Assembly: GCF_963576545.1 (NCBI RefSeq) | Contig: NC_083646.1 | Span: 27,471,027-27,535,026 of the forward strand | DNA from: Limanda limanda | Taxonomy: Eukaryota; Chordata; Actinopteri; Pleuronectiformes; Pleuronectidae | Reading direction: 5' to 3' | Length of the DNA stretch: 64,000 nt | Part shown: one piece after another, positions 49,495 through 58,765 of the stretch | How positions within the stretch are numbered: the first letter of the stretch is position 1 | Layout of the letters: each line of letters begins with the position of its first letter | The notes under the pieces: model-generated | Told to the model about the DNA's origin: nothing | Seen by the model: the letters and a program-made list of their open reading frames with translations, nothing else | Databases searched by the model: none | Translations under genes and position numbers: made by a program

Positions 49495-52400
49495 AGCATA
49501 TTAAATTATTATAATACAATACAATACAATTACATACATCACTGCTGCAAGACAAAGAAAAGAAAAGAAAGAAAGAGGGAAATTAAATTAAAGAGACTAA
49601 ATAATAAATAAATAATTAAGTAGAATAAATAGGTAAATATAATTTTAAAAGAAATAAAAAATAAAAGGAGGGGGGGGGGGGTTGCCATCTAATCTTCCTC
49701 TTGTAGTGGGCTTTGTATGCTCTCATAAGGCCAATTTATGCCTCTCCGTTTTTTCTTTTACGGACAGATAAGACCACCCTATCCGTCGTGAAACGCCCTC
49801 TCCGAATGCTCCGGACAGCTTTTCGTACACGTCTGATTTTTCTAACTATCCGTCTTCATGTTGGAGACCCGACGGACTGCTCTTGGCTGTGATTGGTCCG
49901 CGAACGACATAATTTCCGTATGACGTCATTTCCGTACGACGTCATTTCTGTTCGACGTCATTTCCGGCCTCAAACGTCCTGCTTGACAGCTAACCCAAAC
50001 ACAACTATGATTCTACGATTAATGTGACGTGTGTGTTAATCCAGCGGAGTTGTCCGGCTGACGGTGGCTCGTTCGAGCACTGAGGGCATGTGTGTACGGT
50101 CACATACGGTTATAACGAGCTTTCAAAACGGTGCTAGCAGGCTAGGCTAGCGGGCTAGGCTAGCCACCATGCTAACTGCGGTGGTAACAGTGCAAGAACC
50201 CGCCGTCACGACTTTAATTCCACTTCTATCATGACACTGTTTCTATAATTCCGTCAGGTTAGAAGCAAACACTGGGTAGTAGTTAGTGCCGGGAGTCCCT
50301 GCTGACTGTGTGTGGAAGCTGGGGGGGAGCTAGCTCCGGGTAGCTTCTAGCTACATGTAGCCTCAAGCAGATTCAAGCTGTGGAATCAGCAACACAGTTC
50401 GGAAACAAGACCGGGGAACCGCTGCGCTAAGAAACGATTACATCAGCATCTTGACACGCTGGGTGTCACTTTATTTAGTTCTGTTAGTTGCCATGGTTCA
50501 GTTTGTGGGACGCAGGCTAACATGTAAACAGAGACACGTGGACGTCTTCTTCCCAAATGGGGTAGGCTTCTCTGAGCTCGTCTTCCGTTGCGCCACCTAT
50601 GGGTTTGGCGGGGAATTGTTTTTAGACGGATAGTCGTCGGAGAAGTAAAAATCAAAAAGGCTCTTTGCCCTCCCGCTGAGACCTCTCCGAGAAACGGATA
50701 CGTAGAAGTATATAAGAGCCTATAGTACGACAAAAAGGGGGTCCAGGTTCTCTCAAAGCTCTGTATGGAACCTTTCAGAGTATATCTGATTTTCTCCAGT
50801 TTCAGGAAATACATGATGTCTCTAATCCATCTACTTAATGTGGGGGGTGTTTGCTCCTTCCATAAGAGTAGTATCAGACGTCTGGCAAGCAGAGAGGTGA
50901 AAGCTATGACAATATGGGCCCTGCCTTTAAGAGGACGAGTTTCGTCAGTGAAACCAAAAATGGCACATAGTGGGCTTGGAGGGATGGCCGCACTAAACAT
51001 TTTAGAATAAGCATGAAAGATGTCTCCCCAAAATTTTCTGAGGAGAGGACAAGACCAGAACATATGTATGTGATCAGCTTGTTGGCTTTTACAGCGGGGG
51101 CATGAGGGGTCAACATCAGGGAAGATCTTGGCAAGTTTAGCCCTGGTCCAGTGGACTCTCAGGATGATTTTACGTTGAATTAGACTGTGTCTAGCGCAGG
51201 GGGATGATGTGTGTACTAACTTTAGCGCAGCCTGCCACTGATCCTCTCTCATTACCTCGCCTAGGTCCTCTTCCCAAAGTGTTCTAGTTTCTTGCAGTGA
51301 CTGGGGGGAGATGCTGCAGATTTGATTGTAAAGTACTGAAATTAAGCCTTTACGGTGTGGAGACAAAGTGAGAAGATTGTCAGTTGCGTTATCTGCTGGT
51401 AAATTTGGAAATGAAGCAATGTTTTTCTGCACAAAATGTCTTACTTGGAGATATCTAAAAAAATGTGATTTAGGCAGGTTGAACTTCTCAGAGAGTTGTG
51501 CGAATGATCCAAATCTGCCATGAAGAAAGAGGCTACGTGTGGAAGTGATGCCCTTTTCCATCCAGATTTTAAAAGCTGAGTCCAAGGTAGAGGGTGGGAA
51601 ATTATAATTATTGGCTACTGGGGTGTGAATTGACATTATAGACAGGTTGAAATGTTTTTTAAACTGCGACCAGATTCTAACTGAGTTAAGAACAATTGGG
51701 TTGGGGAAGAATCGAGTATGTGGGGTCGGAGGGGACGGAGCGCATAAGACAGAGCGCAGGTGGACCAGGCCGTCTGTGCATTCAAGATGTATCCAGGCCT
51801 CGCTGCTGTCAGGCTGAAAGTCCTCCATCCAGAACAATACTTTCTGGATATTACAGGCCAAGTAATAGTGTATAAAATTGGGCAAAGCCAAGCCAGCAAG
51901 CCCCTTGGGTCTTTCAAGTGATTGCCTTTTAATCCTGTGTGATTTACCATTCCAGATGAAAGACGTTATGCAATGGTCCAATGTTTAAAAAATGTTTTTC
52001 CTTATCAAAATGGGAATGTTTTGGAAGAGGTAAAGAAATTTTGGTAATACAATCATTTTAATTAGGTTAACTCGACCGACCAAGGAGAGCGGCAGGCTGG
52101 ACCATCTCACTATATCTTGTTTACACTTTTCTAGGAGCACTCCAAAGTTCTTTATAAATAGCAGTGAAAAAGTGGGTGTGATTTCTATTCCGAGGTATTT
52201 GAATCCCTTCTTAACTACTTTGAATGGGAAATGTGATGGGGAGATTTGAGAGGCAGCCTGATTGAGAGGGAACATTTCACTCTTCTGGAGATTCATTTTG
52301 TAGCCAGATATTTTCCCGAAATTATTTAGAGTATTGACAATTGAGGGAACTGCCGTTATGGGGTTAGATGTATATAGTAGCAAGTCATCAGCATAAAGGG

Positions 52401-54021
52401 ATAATTTGTGAGTAAGTCCACCTCGCACTATGCCTGAAAACTCATCAGATTGCCTAAGGGCAATGGCTAACGGTTCTATTGCGATGGCGAAGAGCAGGGG
52501 CGAAAGGGGACAGCCTTGGCGGGTGCCTCTACCCAGGGGAAAGTATTCAGACTGCTGACCGTTGGTAACTATTGCAGCTAAGGGTTGAGCATATAAAAGT
52601 TTTATCCAGGATATAAAAGCTTCACCAAATCCAAATTGCTTGAGCACTGAGAACAGATAGTTCCATTCAACTCGGTCGAACGCCTTTTCGGCATCAAGTG
52701 AAATCACCATTTCAGGAACACAGGTTGACGAGGAATACACAATATTTAGGAGTCTTCTCAAGTTTGAGCTAGAGTGTCTTTTTAAAATGAAACCTGTCTG
52801 ATCAGTGGATATTATTTGTGGTAGTAACTTCTCCAGTCTAGCAGCCAGGATTTTAGACAGAATTTTATAATCACCATTCAGTAGAGAGATAGGGCGATAA
52901 GAAGCGCATTGTAGCGGGTCTTTATCTTTTTTAGGGATAAGTGTAATAGCAGCTTGTCGTAGGGTTGGTGGAAGCTCTTCAGACAACAAGGATTCATTAA
53001 ACATAGCTTGAAGCAGTGGAGATAGTTCAGGTGCAAATTTTTTATAGAAGTCTGAGGTGAAGCCATCTGGGAGTTGAAGTTTTTATACTGTGTAGTGGCT
53101 GTAGTGGACATAAAATACATGGAATGCAGTTATATACGTTCAGTTGAAGTGGTTCTGGGAGAAAGTCGCATAATCGAAGTAAACAGTTTGATCTAAGATT
53201 GATTTGAAGTCAAAAATATAGTCAAACACAGAAGGCTAAAGAAAAGGAAAACCGGAAAATGCCGGTTCAGACAAAGTGTTTTGAAGAATATTCGGGTTCA
53301 TGTCCTGCGCACCACGCAGGACCTGAACCGCACCGTGTGGTAAACTAAAGCTGTAAACTGTGCAAGGAAACCTCTAACTGGGTGCATTATTAAAGATACT
53401 AAGGTAGGCCTATCATGATAACAAACTGTTGGATGACATTTTGTTCCAGAAATTACTGTGATAAATTATATTATTGTCATAATTTCGAAACCATTTCATA
53501 TCACTGATATATTGATAATATTATAGCATATAATAATATCCCTTTCAACCAGCAATTCACTTTGAAAAAAGAATATTCAGTCTGACATTTAAATTAGATT
53601 TAAAATATTAATTTAACTAAATATCACAAAAATAAAATAAACCACATGCAACAAAAAAAAGAAATAACTCTTGATAGACTTCAATTGCTCTGAAGTCTAT
53701 CAATTTATCATGTTATTAATATATGGTGTCGGATCATGAATACGGACCGTTCCAGTCACTTTAACACTGATGTTCTGGCTCTGCACGTCGCAACATGAGA
53801 CGAGTGATCAGGTCTTATTAACATATGATGGGTGTTGGTTTTTATTAGTTTAAGTTAGAGCCGGTCAACCTAGCCCTAGGTGTGACCCTCCTGATGTGAA
53901 ACGATCTATCACACGTTTGTCTGACCAACCATCCTCTCCTTTTTTTGTTTCCACAGAAAAACCTGAGGAGAGCCAAGCACCCAAACCAGCAAAGAAGAAG
54001 AAGGCAAGGAGAGAGACATGA
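44042..54021 (+). CDS. mtdh: Metadherin (MTDH/LYRIC/AEG-1), complete, 13 coding exons
   Basis: Metadherin is a single-pass ER/perinuclear membrane scaffold that binds SND1 and affects NF-kB signalling and RNA metabolism. Exons: 44042-44377, 44611-44739, 45733-45814, 46157-46330, 46641-46691, 46813-46953, 47300-47380, 47489-47557, 47660-47781, 48328-48444, 48586-48693, 48886-49012, 53957-54021. They join in phase to 533 codons plus TGA (human 582). Visible: an LNELL (LxxLL) motif at 21-25; one membrane segment at about 50-72; Lys-rich nuclear-localisation-type runs at 104-112 and about 411-419; TWETKVSNKEKREQRKKDK; the SND1-binding motif with Trp351 and Trp365 (GWSGLNGGSVDPSSDWNAP); and the conserved C-terminus KKKKARRET. 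Intron 1 uses a GC donor. The start is the first ATG; a second in-frame ATG is two codons on. Intron 12 carries an L1-type insertion. Confidence 0.94.
44378..44383 (+). promoter_or_regulatory. mtdh: Non-canonical GC splice donor of mtdh intron 1
   Basis: Exon 1 must end in phase 0 (GCA GAA AAG) to join exon 2 (AAA GCC CAG TCT AAT). The only sequence there is AAAAG|GCACGT, a GC donor. The nearby GT (GCAC|GTAAAC, 4 nt on) would shift the frame into an immediate TAA in exon 2. Human exon 1 ends at the corresponding EK. Confidence 0.75.
44740..45732 (+). other. mtdh: mtdh intron 2
   Basis: This is about 1 kb of ordinary intron sequence. I recognised no transposon ends, RNA gene or conserved ORF. 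Confidence 0.5.
47630..47653 (+). repeat. mtdh: 24-T run forming the polypyrimidine tract of mtdh exon 9
   Basis: Twenty-four consecutive T run directly into CTTCAG, the acceptor of exon 9. It is a mononucleotide microsatellite placed exactly at a splice site. Confidence 0.9.
49728..50721 (-). mobile_element. Harbinger-like MITE, copy B, nested in the L1-type LINE
   Basis: A 994-bp unit that is the reverse complement of copy A (20137-21102) over essentially its whole length. It begins AGGCCAATTTATGCC and ends TATATAAGAGCCT. The 3-bp word ATA flanks both ends (49725-49727, 50722-50724). It inserted into the LINE after the LINE arrived, and replaced the end of the ORF2 frame. The short frames within it have no protein family resemblance. 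Confidence 0.9.
50722..53069 (-). pseudogene. L1-type ORF2 fragment: reverse transcriptase and C-terminal Cys-rich domain
   Basis: Reading on the reverse strand, the frame opens at PDGFTSDFYKKF. It runs through ITLIPKKDKDP, YRPISLLNGDYKILSK, LDAEKAFDRVEWNYLF, the GTRQGCPLSPLLFAIAIEPL block and the catalytic LYADDLLLYT, then KYLGIEITP. One in-frame TAA (about 51985-51987) separates this from the downstream half, which continues in the same frame (SFIWNGKSHRIKRQSLERP, GLAGLALPNF) to a Cys-rich CPRCKSQQADHIHMFWSCP segment. The frame then runs into the MITE. With a single stop and no frameshift over 2.3 kb, the copy appears young. It lacks the endonuclease domain and is not expected to be active. 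Confidence 0.9.
53295..53329. repeat. Imperfect hairpin in mtdh intron 12
   Basis: 15-bp arms GGTTCATGTCCTGCG / CGCAGGACCTGAACC (one mismatch) flank a 5-nt loop. Confidence 0.75.
53727..53800 (+). repeat. Dispersed repeat block (TGTCGGATCATGAAT family), copy 3
   Basis: GGTGTCGGATCATGAATACG, then CAGTCACTTTAACACTGATG and TTCTGGCTCTGCACGTC, matching 19903-19980 and the reverse strand of about 37970-38045. Confidence 0.6.
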
Positions 54022-54957
54022 GATCGAGTCCCCTTGGTAGACCTCTTAATGCAAAGAGCTTCATATCCTGTTTATGCAACATCATTTGTGACAAGGACTT
54101 TGAACTAGGGTCTTCAAGAGGAACATAACTTGAACACATGTCTGGGAAATGAGAACCATTTTTATACACGTGGGGTGTCCGTCAGTGGATCATTGAAAAC
54201 TGAACCTAGATGCAGTGCAATCTAATGTAATGCGGTGTTAATGATTTTAAGTACACATTTGATCATGATTCTGTCTTCTAATTCTACTGAATCAAATAAC
54301 GGATTGAAGGAGCTGTATTGTAATCATTAGACCTGTTGAAAATACTGATTGTGTGTAGAAAAATTTACGTTGTTGGTGGCTAACGACTGGAGTGTCCTTT
54401 GTAGAGAATGAAAATGGTCAACTTGCATCAGGTCACTAAGTACCCGGGCCACCATGTTGATCTGGCCTTTGATTTTCAGTCTTTTATTTTTGCTCTGAAA
54501 TTTGTGAGGCATGATGGTACAGTGAGCACCGATCGGTGAAAAGAGCACAGATCAAATGTATAACAGTTTTGGCTCAATGGGGTGACATTTGTGACATAAA
54601 TGAGACATGAGAATCATTAGGCACAGAAAAGGGAATCTTGTCTGCTCCGTATTTTTGCATAATTTTATGTGACTACAACATTTCATTGACTTGGTCCATT
54701 TGGTTTGTCCCTTATCTGACATTGTACTGCAGTGTGTCAACAACTGTCTTTGCTGTTTTTACTATCTGACTGCTTTGTGGCTGGAGCCGTGCGGGAGCCT
54801 CTGATCGTATATGTACCACAGTGTCACTGACCTCTTCACGATGTTCCACCTGTGGTTGATTTGCAAATCTTCAGAAACTTTTGTAAAACTTGTTTGTAAT
54901 AAAAGAAAAGCTAAAGCCATATGTAAAAATACTAAATAAAGGCCAGTTTTCTATGGC
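54022..54957 (+). other. mtdh: mtdh 3' UTR
   Basis: About 930 nt after the stop. It ends with two AATAAA hexamers, at 54898-54903 and 54935-54940. Cleavage is inferred about 15-20 nt after the second, before a TG/T-rich stretch. Confidence 0.7.
54935..54940 (+). promoter_or_regulatory. mtdh: mtdh polyadenylation signal (distal of two)
   Basis: AATAAA; a second copy lies 37 nt upstream at 54898-54903. A T/G-rich region follows. Confidence 0.7.
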
Positions 54958-54959
54958 AG

Positions 54960-55975
54960 GCTTCTTTGTGTTACATGGTTTGAGTCAGCAGCTTATAAGA
55001 GGTCCTGAGTGGTGCAAGTGTGCATAAGATAAATCTCCTTGAAGTGCCCCATAGAAACCGTCCACTGTGTAACTCGTAACAACGTAATGTGACATATTAA
55101 CAGCTAAATTGAGCCTCCATCATTCACAATGTATATACTCAACCTACAACAGCACAGTTTTATAGGAAATATTAAAAGAAAAGTGAATTGATTTGACATA
55201 TGGGCTAAAAGTAAGTGAATTCAGTGGGAGGTGTAAAATGTGATGGGTAACATCTCTGGATTTGATCCCATCTTGTCTTTCACATGGTCCAGTGTATTTC
55301 ATCAGCACGGAAACTAAATGTTCCCGCTGATGAAATACACTGGAGCTAACGTCACGATTAAGAGTTAAAGCAGAACAAAACTGGAAGCCGTAAGTTTTTG
55401 TTATAATAGAATTGCAGAAAGAAATTTTTAGGCTTTTATTTGTGGTGGTTGAAAGAGTCAAAAACTAGAACTGAAGCTCTGACATGAACTCAAGAAAAAC
55501 ATTACAGGATCAATTTATCATGTAAGTATTTGCCATATATATTTTAGTGTAAGTGATTTAAATGTCTATTCTACAGTCAATGTTGCAAAAAGGGGAATTA
55601 TTAAATTATGGAGAAATTACTTTCCATTCTAAGTCGACCAAGTGACAGTATACAATGGCCAGTAAAACATTTACAGACTAGGCAGGCAGAATGGTGGGAT
55701 TTTTTTTAAATATATCAATTATGTATATATATATACATAATCGATTCAGCAAAAAATTTGTTTTAATGAGGTACTTCAAGTCTTTATTTCATAGAACGTT
55801 AACAAATGTATTAAATGTTAAAAATATGTGGGCTATGGTGGAAACTAGTAATGTGAAAACCACACCCATGTGTAACAACAATGTTTTAAAACATACGTTG
55901 TCTTCAGTACAGGTTATATATCAGTATAAAAGCGAAAATTGGATATATATTTGTATGACAAATCGCAAAACAAAT
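54960..55975. other. Intergenic region between mtdh and the L2-type LINE
   Basis: Mostly AT-rich and unassigned. It contains a strong inverted repeat at 55288-55344 and short TA-rich runs near 55725. No gene is supported. Confidence 0.6.
55288..55344. repeat. 19-bp perfect inverted repeat downstream of mtdh
   Basis: TCCAGTGTATTTCATCAGC at 55288-55306 and its exact reverse complement at 55326-55344, with a 19-nt loop whose ends also partly pair. It lies about 330 bp beyond the mtdh poly(A) site. Confidence 0.88.
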
Positions 55976-57540
55976 ATCAATCAATCAATCAAGTTTTATT
56001 TGTATAGCCCACATTCACAAATCACAATTCGTCTCATAGGGCTTTAACATTGTGTGACATCCTCTGTCCTTAACCCTCAACAAGAGTAAGGAAAAACTAC
56101 TAAAAACCCTTTTCACAGGTAAAAATATGTAGAAACCTCAGAGAGAGCCACAGGTGAGGGATCCCTCTCTCAGGACGGACAGAAGTGCAATAGATGTCAG
56201 GTGTAAGAAAACATCATCAGGATTTTTAGCAGCATCGATGAGGGTAAACATTTTTCAATACTATGTGTCAGGCAGTCCCGCTGCAATCACAGTCTCTGGC
56301 CAGCAGCCAGCAAGACCACGATCCAGCATCAGGATGGGATCCACTATAATCCACAGTCATTGTCCACCGCCGCCAGTTAGAATCCATTATCAGCTGCCGC
56401 CTCGGTCGTGGTCCCTCATCATCCGATGCCAACGCGACAAAGGATCCTCCATTACAACGACGATCAGCTGGCACGATACAGAATCCACCGAACTGGATCC
56501 ACCATTGCGACCTCTGACGCGCGATCCACAATCATAATCCATGGTGCGGCCACAGCTGTGGCCCTGCATCCGCGGGCGCTAAGGCACAGAAACTCCGGGA
56601 AAGGGGTCAGGTTAGTAACATGTACTGATCAGATAAGAATTATCTTGATGTGATAAATATGGAGAAAAGGAAGGAGAAGCAGGAAAGAGAAGCTCCGTGT
56701 GTCTTGTGTCATAAATTCCCTGTGCGTCTTAGCATCATCAGGGGTTTTTGCCATTTAATCAATTTTGGAACATCGCACTAATTAGCTCTAACTATAAGCT
56801 TTATCAAAAAGGAAGGTTTTGAGTCTACTTTTAAACGAACAGAGCGTGTCTGCTTCCCTAACTGAAAGCGAGAGATTATTCCACAGGAGTGGGGCTTGAT
56901 GGCTAAAAGCTCTGGCTCCTACTCTACTTTTAGGGACTTTAGGGACAACAAGTAAACCTGAGTTCTGGGATCGGAGTGCTCTAGTAGGTTGATATGGAAC
57001 TAACATCTCTTTAAGGTAAAGAGGTGCCATATCATTAAGGGCCTTGAAGGTGAGGAGGAGAATTTTAAATTCTATTCTAGATTTAACAGGAAGCCAGTGT
57101 AGCGATGCTAATACTGGAGAAATGTGCTCTCTTTTCTTAGTTCTCGTCAGGACACGTGCTGCGGCATTTTGGACCAGCTGCAGAGTCTTTAACGACTTGC
57201 TGCTGGAGCCTGATAATAGTGAATTACAGTAGTCCAGTCTCGATGTAACAAAGGCGTGGACTAGTTTTTCTGCATCTTTTTGCGAAAGGACATGTCTGAT
57301 TTTTGAGATATTACGCAAGTGGAAAAACGCGGTCCTAGAAATGACTTTTAAGTGACTATTAAAGGACAAATCAGGATCGAAGATCACTCCCAAGTTCCTG
57401 ACTGTGTCATTGGAAGCAAGGGCAATGTCATCTAGCGCAGCTATATCATTAGATAATGTATCTCTAAGGTGTTTAGGGCCGAGTATTATAACCTCTGTTT
57501 TATCTGAGTTTAATAAGAGAACATTTTTCAATATCAGTGT
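55976..57540 (-). mobile_element. 5'-truncated L2-type LINE directly upstream of laptm4b
   Basis: On the reverse strand, 57540 to 56788 encodes the C-terminal part of a non-LTR reverse transcriptase: LLLNSDKTEVIILGPKHL, DPDLSFNSHLKVISRTAFFH, FVTSRLDYCNSLLSGSSSKS, QLVQNAAARVLTRTKKREH and LLWNNLSLSVREADTLCSFK, then a stop. The rest (56787-55976) is 3' untranslated sequence, ending in the widespread fish tail (GGGCTATACAAATAAAACTT-like on the reverse strand) with a TTGATTGATTGA repeat. The clade is called L2-like from the protein by recollection. The 5' truncation lies 200 bp from the laptm4b ATG. Tails of the same family occur in ubr5 introns 21 and 41. Confidence 0.85.
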
Positions 57541-57739
57541 CTTACTTTGAAAAGGACATTTCCTGTTTGCCTGACGCTGACTTGACGCGGTCTCGGTGAT
57601 GAGCGGCGCTCACTTCGGAAGCAGTCGGGTCCCGTTCGTCATCCCTCGGCGAACTTCGACGCCCACCGGACGCTCCCTGGAGAGCGGGCTCTCTGTCCCT
57701 TGATGCCCGGCGCAGTGTTGTGAGACAGCGGACGCGACG
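57541..57739 (+). promoter_or_regulatory. laptm4b: laptm4b promoter-proximal region and 5' UTR
   Basis: A 200-bp GC- and CpG-rich stretch (CGGCGCTCACTTCGGAAG, CCGTTCGTCATCCCTCGGCG) lies between the LINE and the first ATG. It contains ETS-like CACTTCGGAAG and no TATA box. At least part is probably 5' UTR, so upstream promoter elements may lie inside or beyond the LINE. The transcription start cannot be placed. Confidence 0.5.
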
Positions 57740-58677
57740 ATGATGATCTCCCCGTGGGACCGCTGGTACTCCACCAGCTGCTGCCTGTGCTGCCATGTCC
57801 GCACAGGAACCATCATCCTGGGAGTCTGGTACATGGTGAGCACCGCCTGGTCGTTAGTCCCGCACTGTTCCTGTAGACATGATCCAGCAACACTACCACC
57901 AGGGAAAAAACCTCAGTGCGTATGATGGATTTAACTGTACCAGCCTGAGCAACTCTCATTTGCACAAGAGGAGTTCATTCTTTTCCTTTAAAGACCATAT
58001 CCTAGCAGAAGTTCTCAGTTTGTTGTACTTAAAGTCAATGAGGTAGACCTGAGTGTAACTGAGGCTTCTGTGAGTAAACATGGAGATAAATTATTACTTC
58101 AGATGGAAAACAACTCATAATGTTGTTTCACACAATAAGAACATCAACATCTATGTATCCTCTTTGTTGCACTGTTAAATCTTAATGTGGAGTATATCAA
58201 TGGGTTGGTCTTTTAAATGGGTGTACATGAGAGGGTTAACTCATCCAAACCAGTGGAAGAATCCTCGCTCTGCTTCCTATGAATAAATTAGCAGTGGGCC
58301 TCTTCAGGTAGCAGCCTTTGTGTCAAGCTGCCAATTGACTGCAAAGAATTTTCCATTGCATTCACCTGATCAGTGGGGATGTATGAGTCATCTGCTAGTG
58401 TGCTGCAGCAGTCAGACCAAAACAAAAATGTGCCTGGACGCAGAACTTCTAATTTAAGATAACTAAACTATATCTAGGGATAAGGTTAAATTGATCGTAT
58501 TTAGGGCTGTCGTTGCTTATAGAGAGGGACCTCTTCAGACCACCGGGCAGCTTATTGAGATGAATCCATGAGTGCCAGGTCACAGGTTTAGAAAGCTTAA
58601 CATGTCAGAATACATTCAGCATCTGCACCTTTTCAAGCTCCTGTTCCACCTCCTCCATCTCCTGTCCTTATTCCCCC

Positions 58678-58765
<88 letters not shown>

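Larger units (their letters stand above)
49306..53086 (-). mobile_element. 5'-truncated L1-type LINE with 17-bp target-site duplication, in mtdh intron 12
   Basis: The perfect direct repeat GGAGTTGAAGTTTTTAT occurs at 49306-49322 and 53070-53086, bounding a reverse-strand LINE. Its 5' end is truncated within the reverse-transcriptase domain at a PDGF-type motif. Its 3' region (49323-49724) contains a (TA)n run, A/G-rich sequence and, in element orientation, an AATAAA close to the 3' junction. The long duplication and single-copy truncation are the signature of target-primed reverse transcription. A Harbinger-like MITE is nested at 49728-50721. The orientation is antisense to mtdh. Confidence 0.92.
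49013..53956 (+). other. mtdh: mtdh intron 12
   Basis: A 4.9-kb intron, most of which (49323-53069) is an L1-type insertion containing a MITE. The remaining 3' part (53087-53956) holds an imperfect hairpin (53295-53329), AT-rich DNA and one copy of the TGTCGGATC dispersed repeat (53727-53800). Confidence 0.85.

Noticed and set aside
56154..56653. Forward and reverse ORFs of 81-127 codons in 56.1-56.7 kb
   Set aside because: They sit in the 3' untranslated part of the reverse-strand L2-type LINE and have no protein resemblance.
57541..57843. Reverse-strand ORFs over the laptm4b first exon
   Set aside because: They are antisense shadows of a CpG-rich exon and 5' UTR, with no recognisable family.
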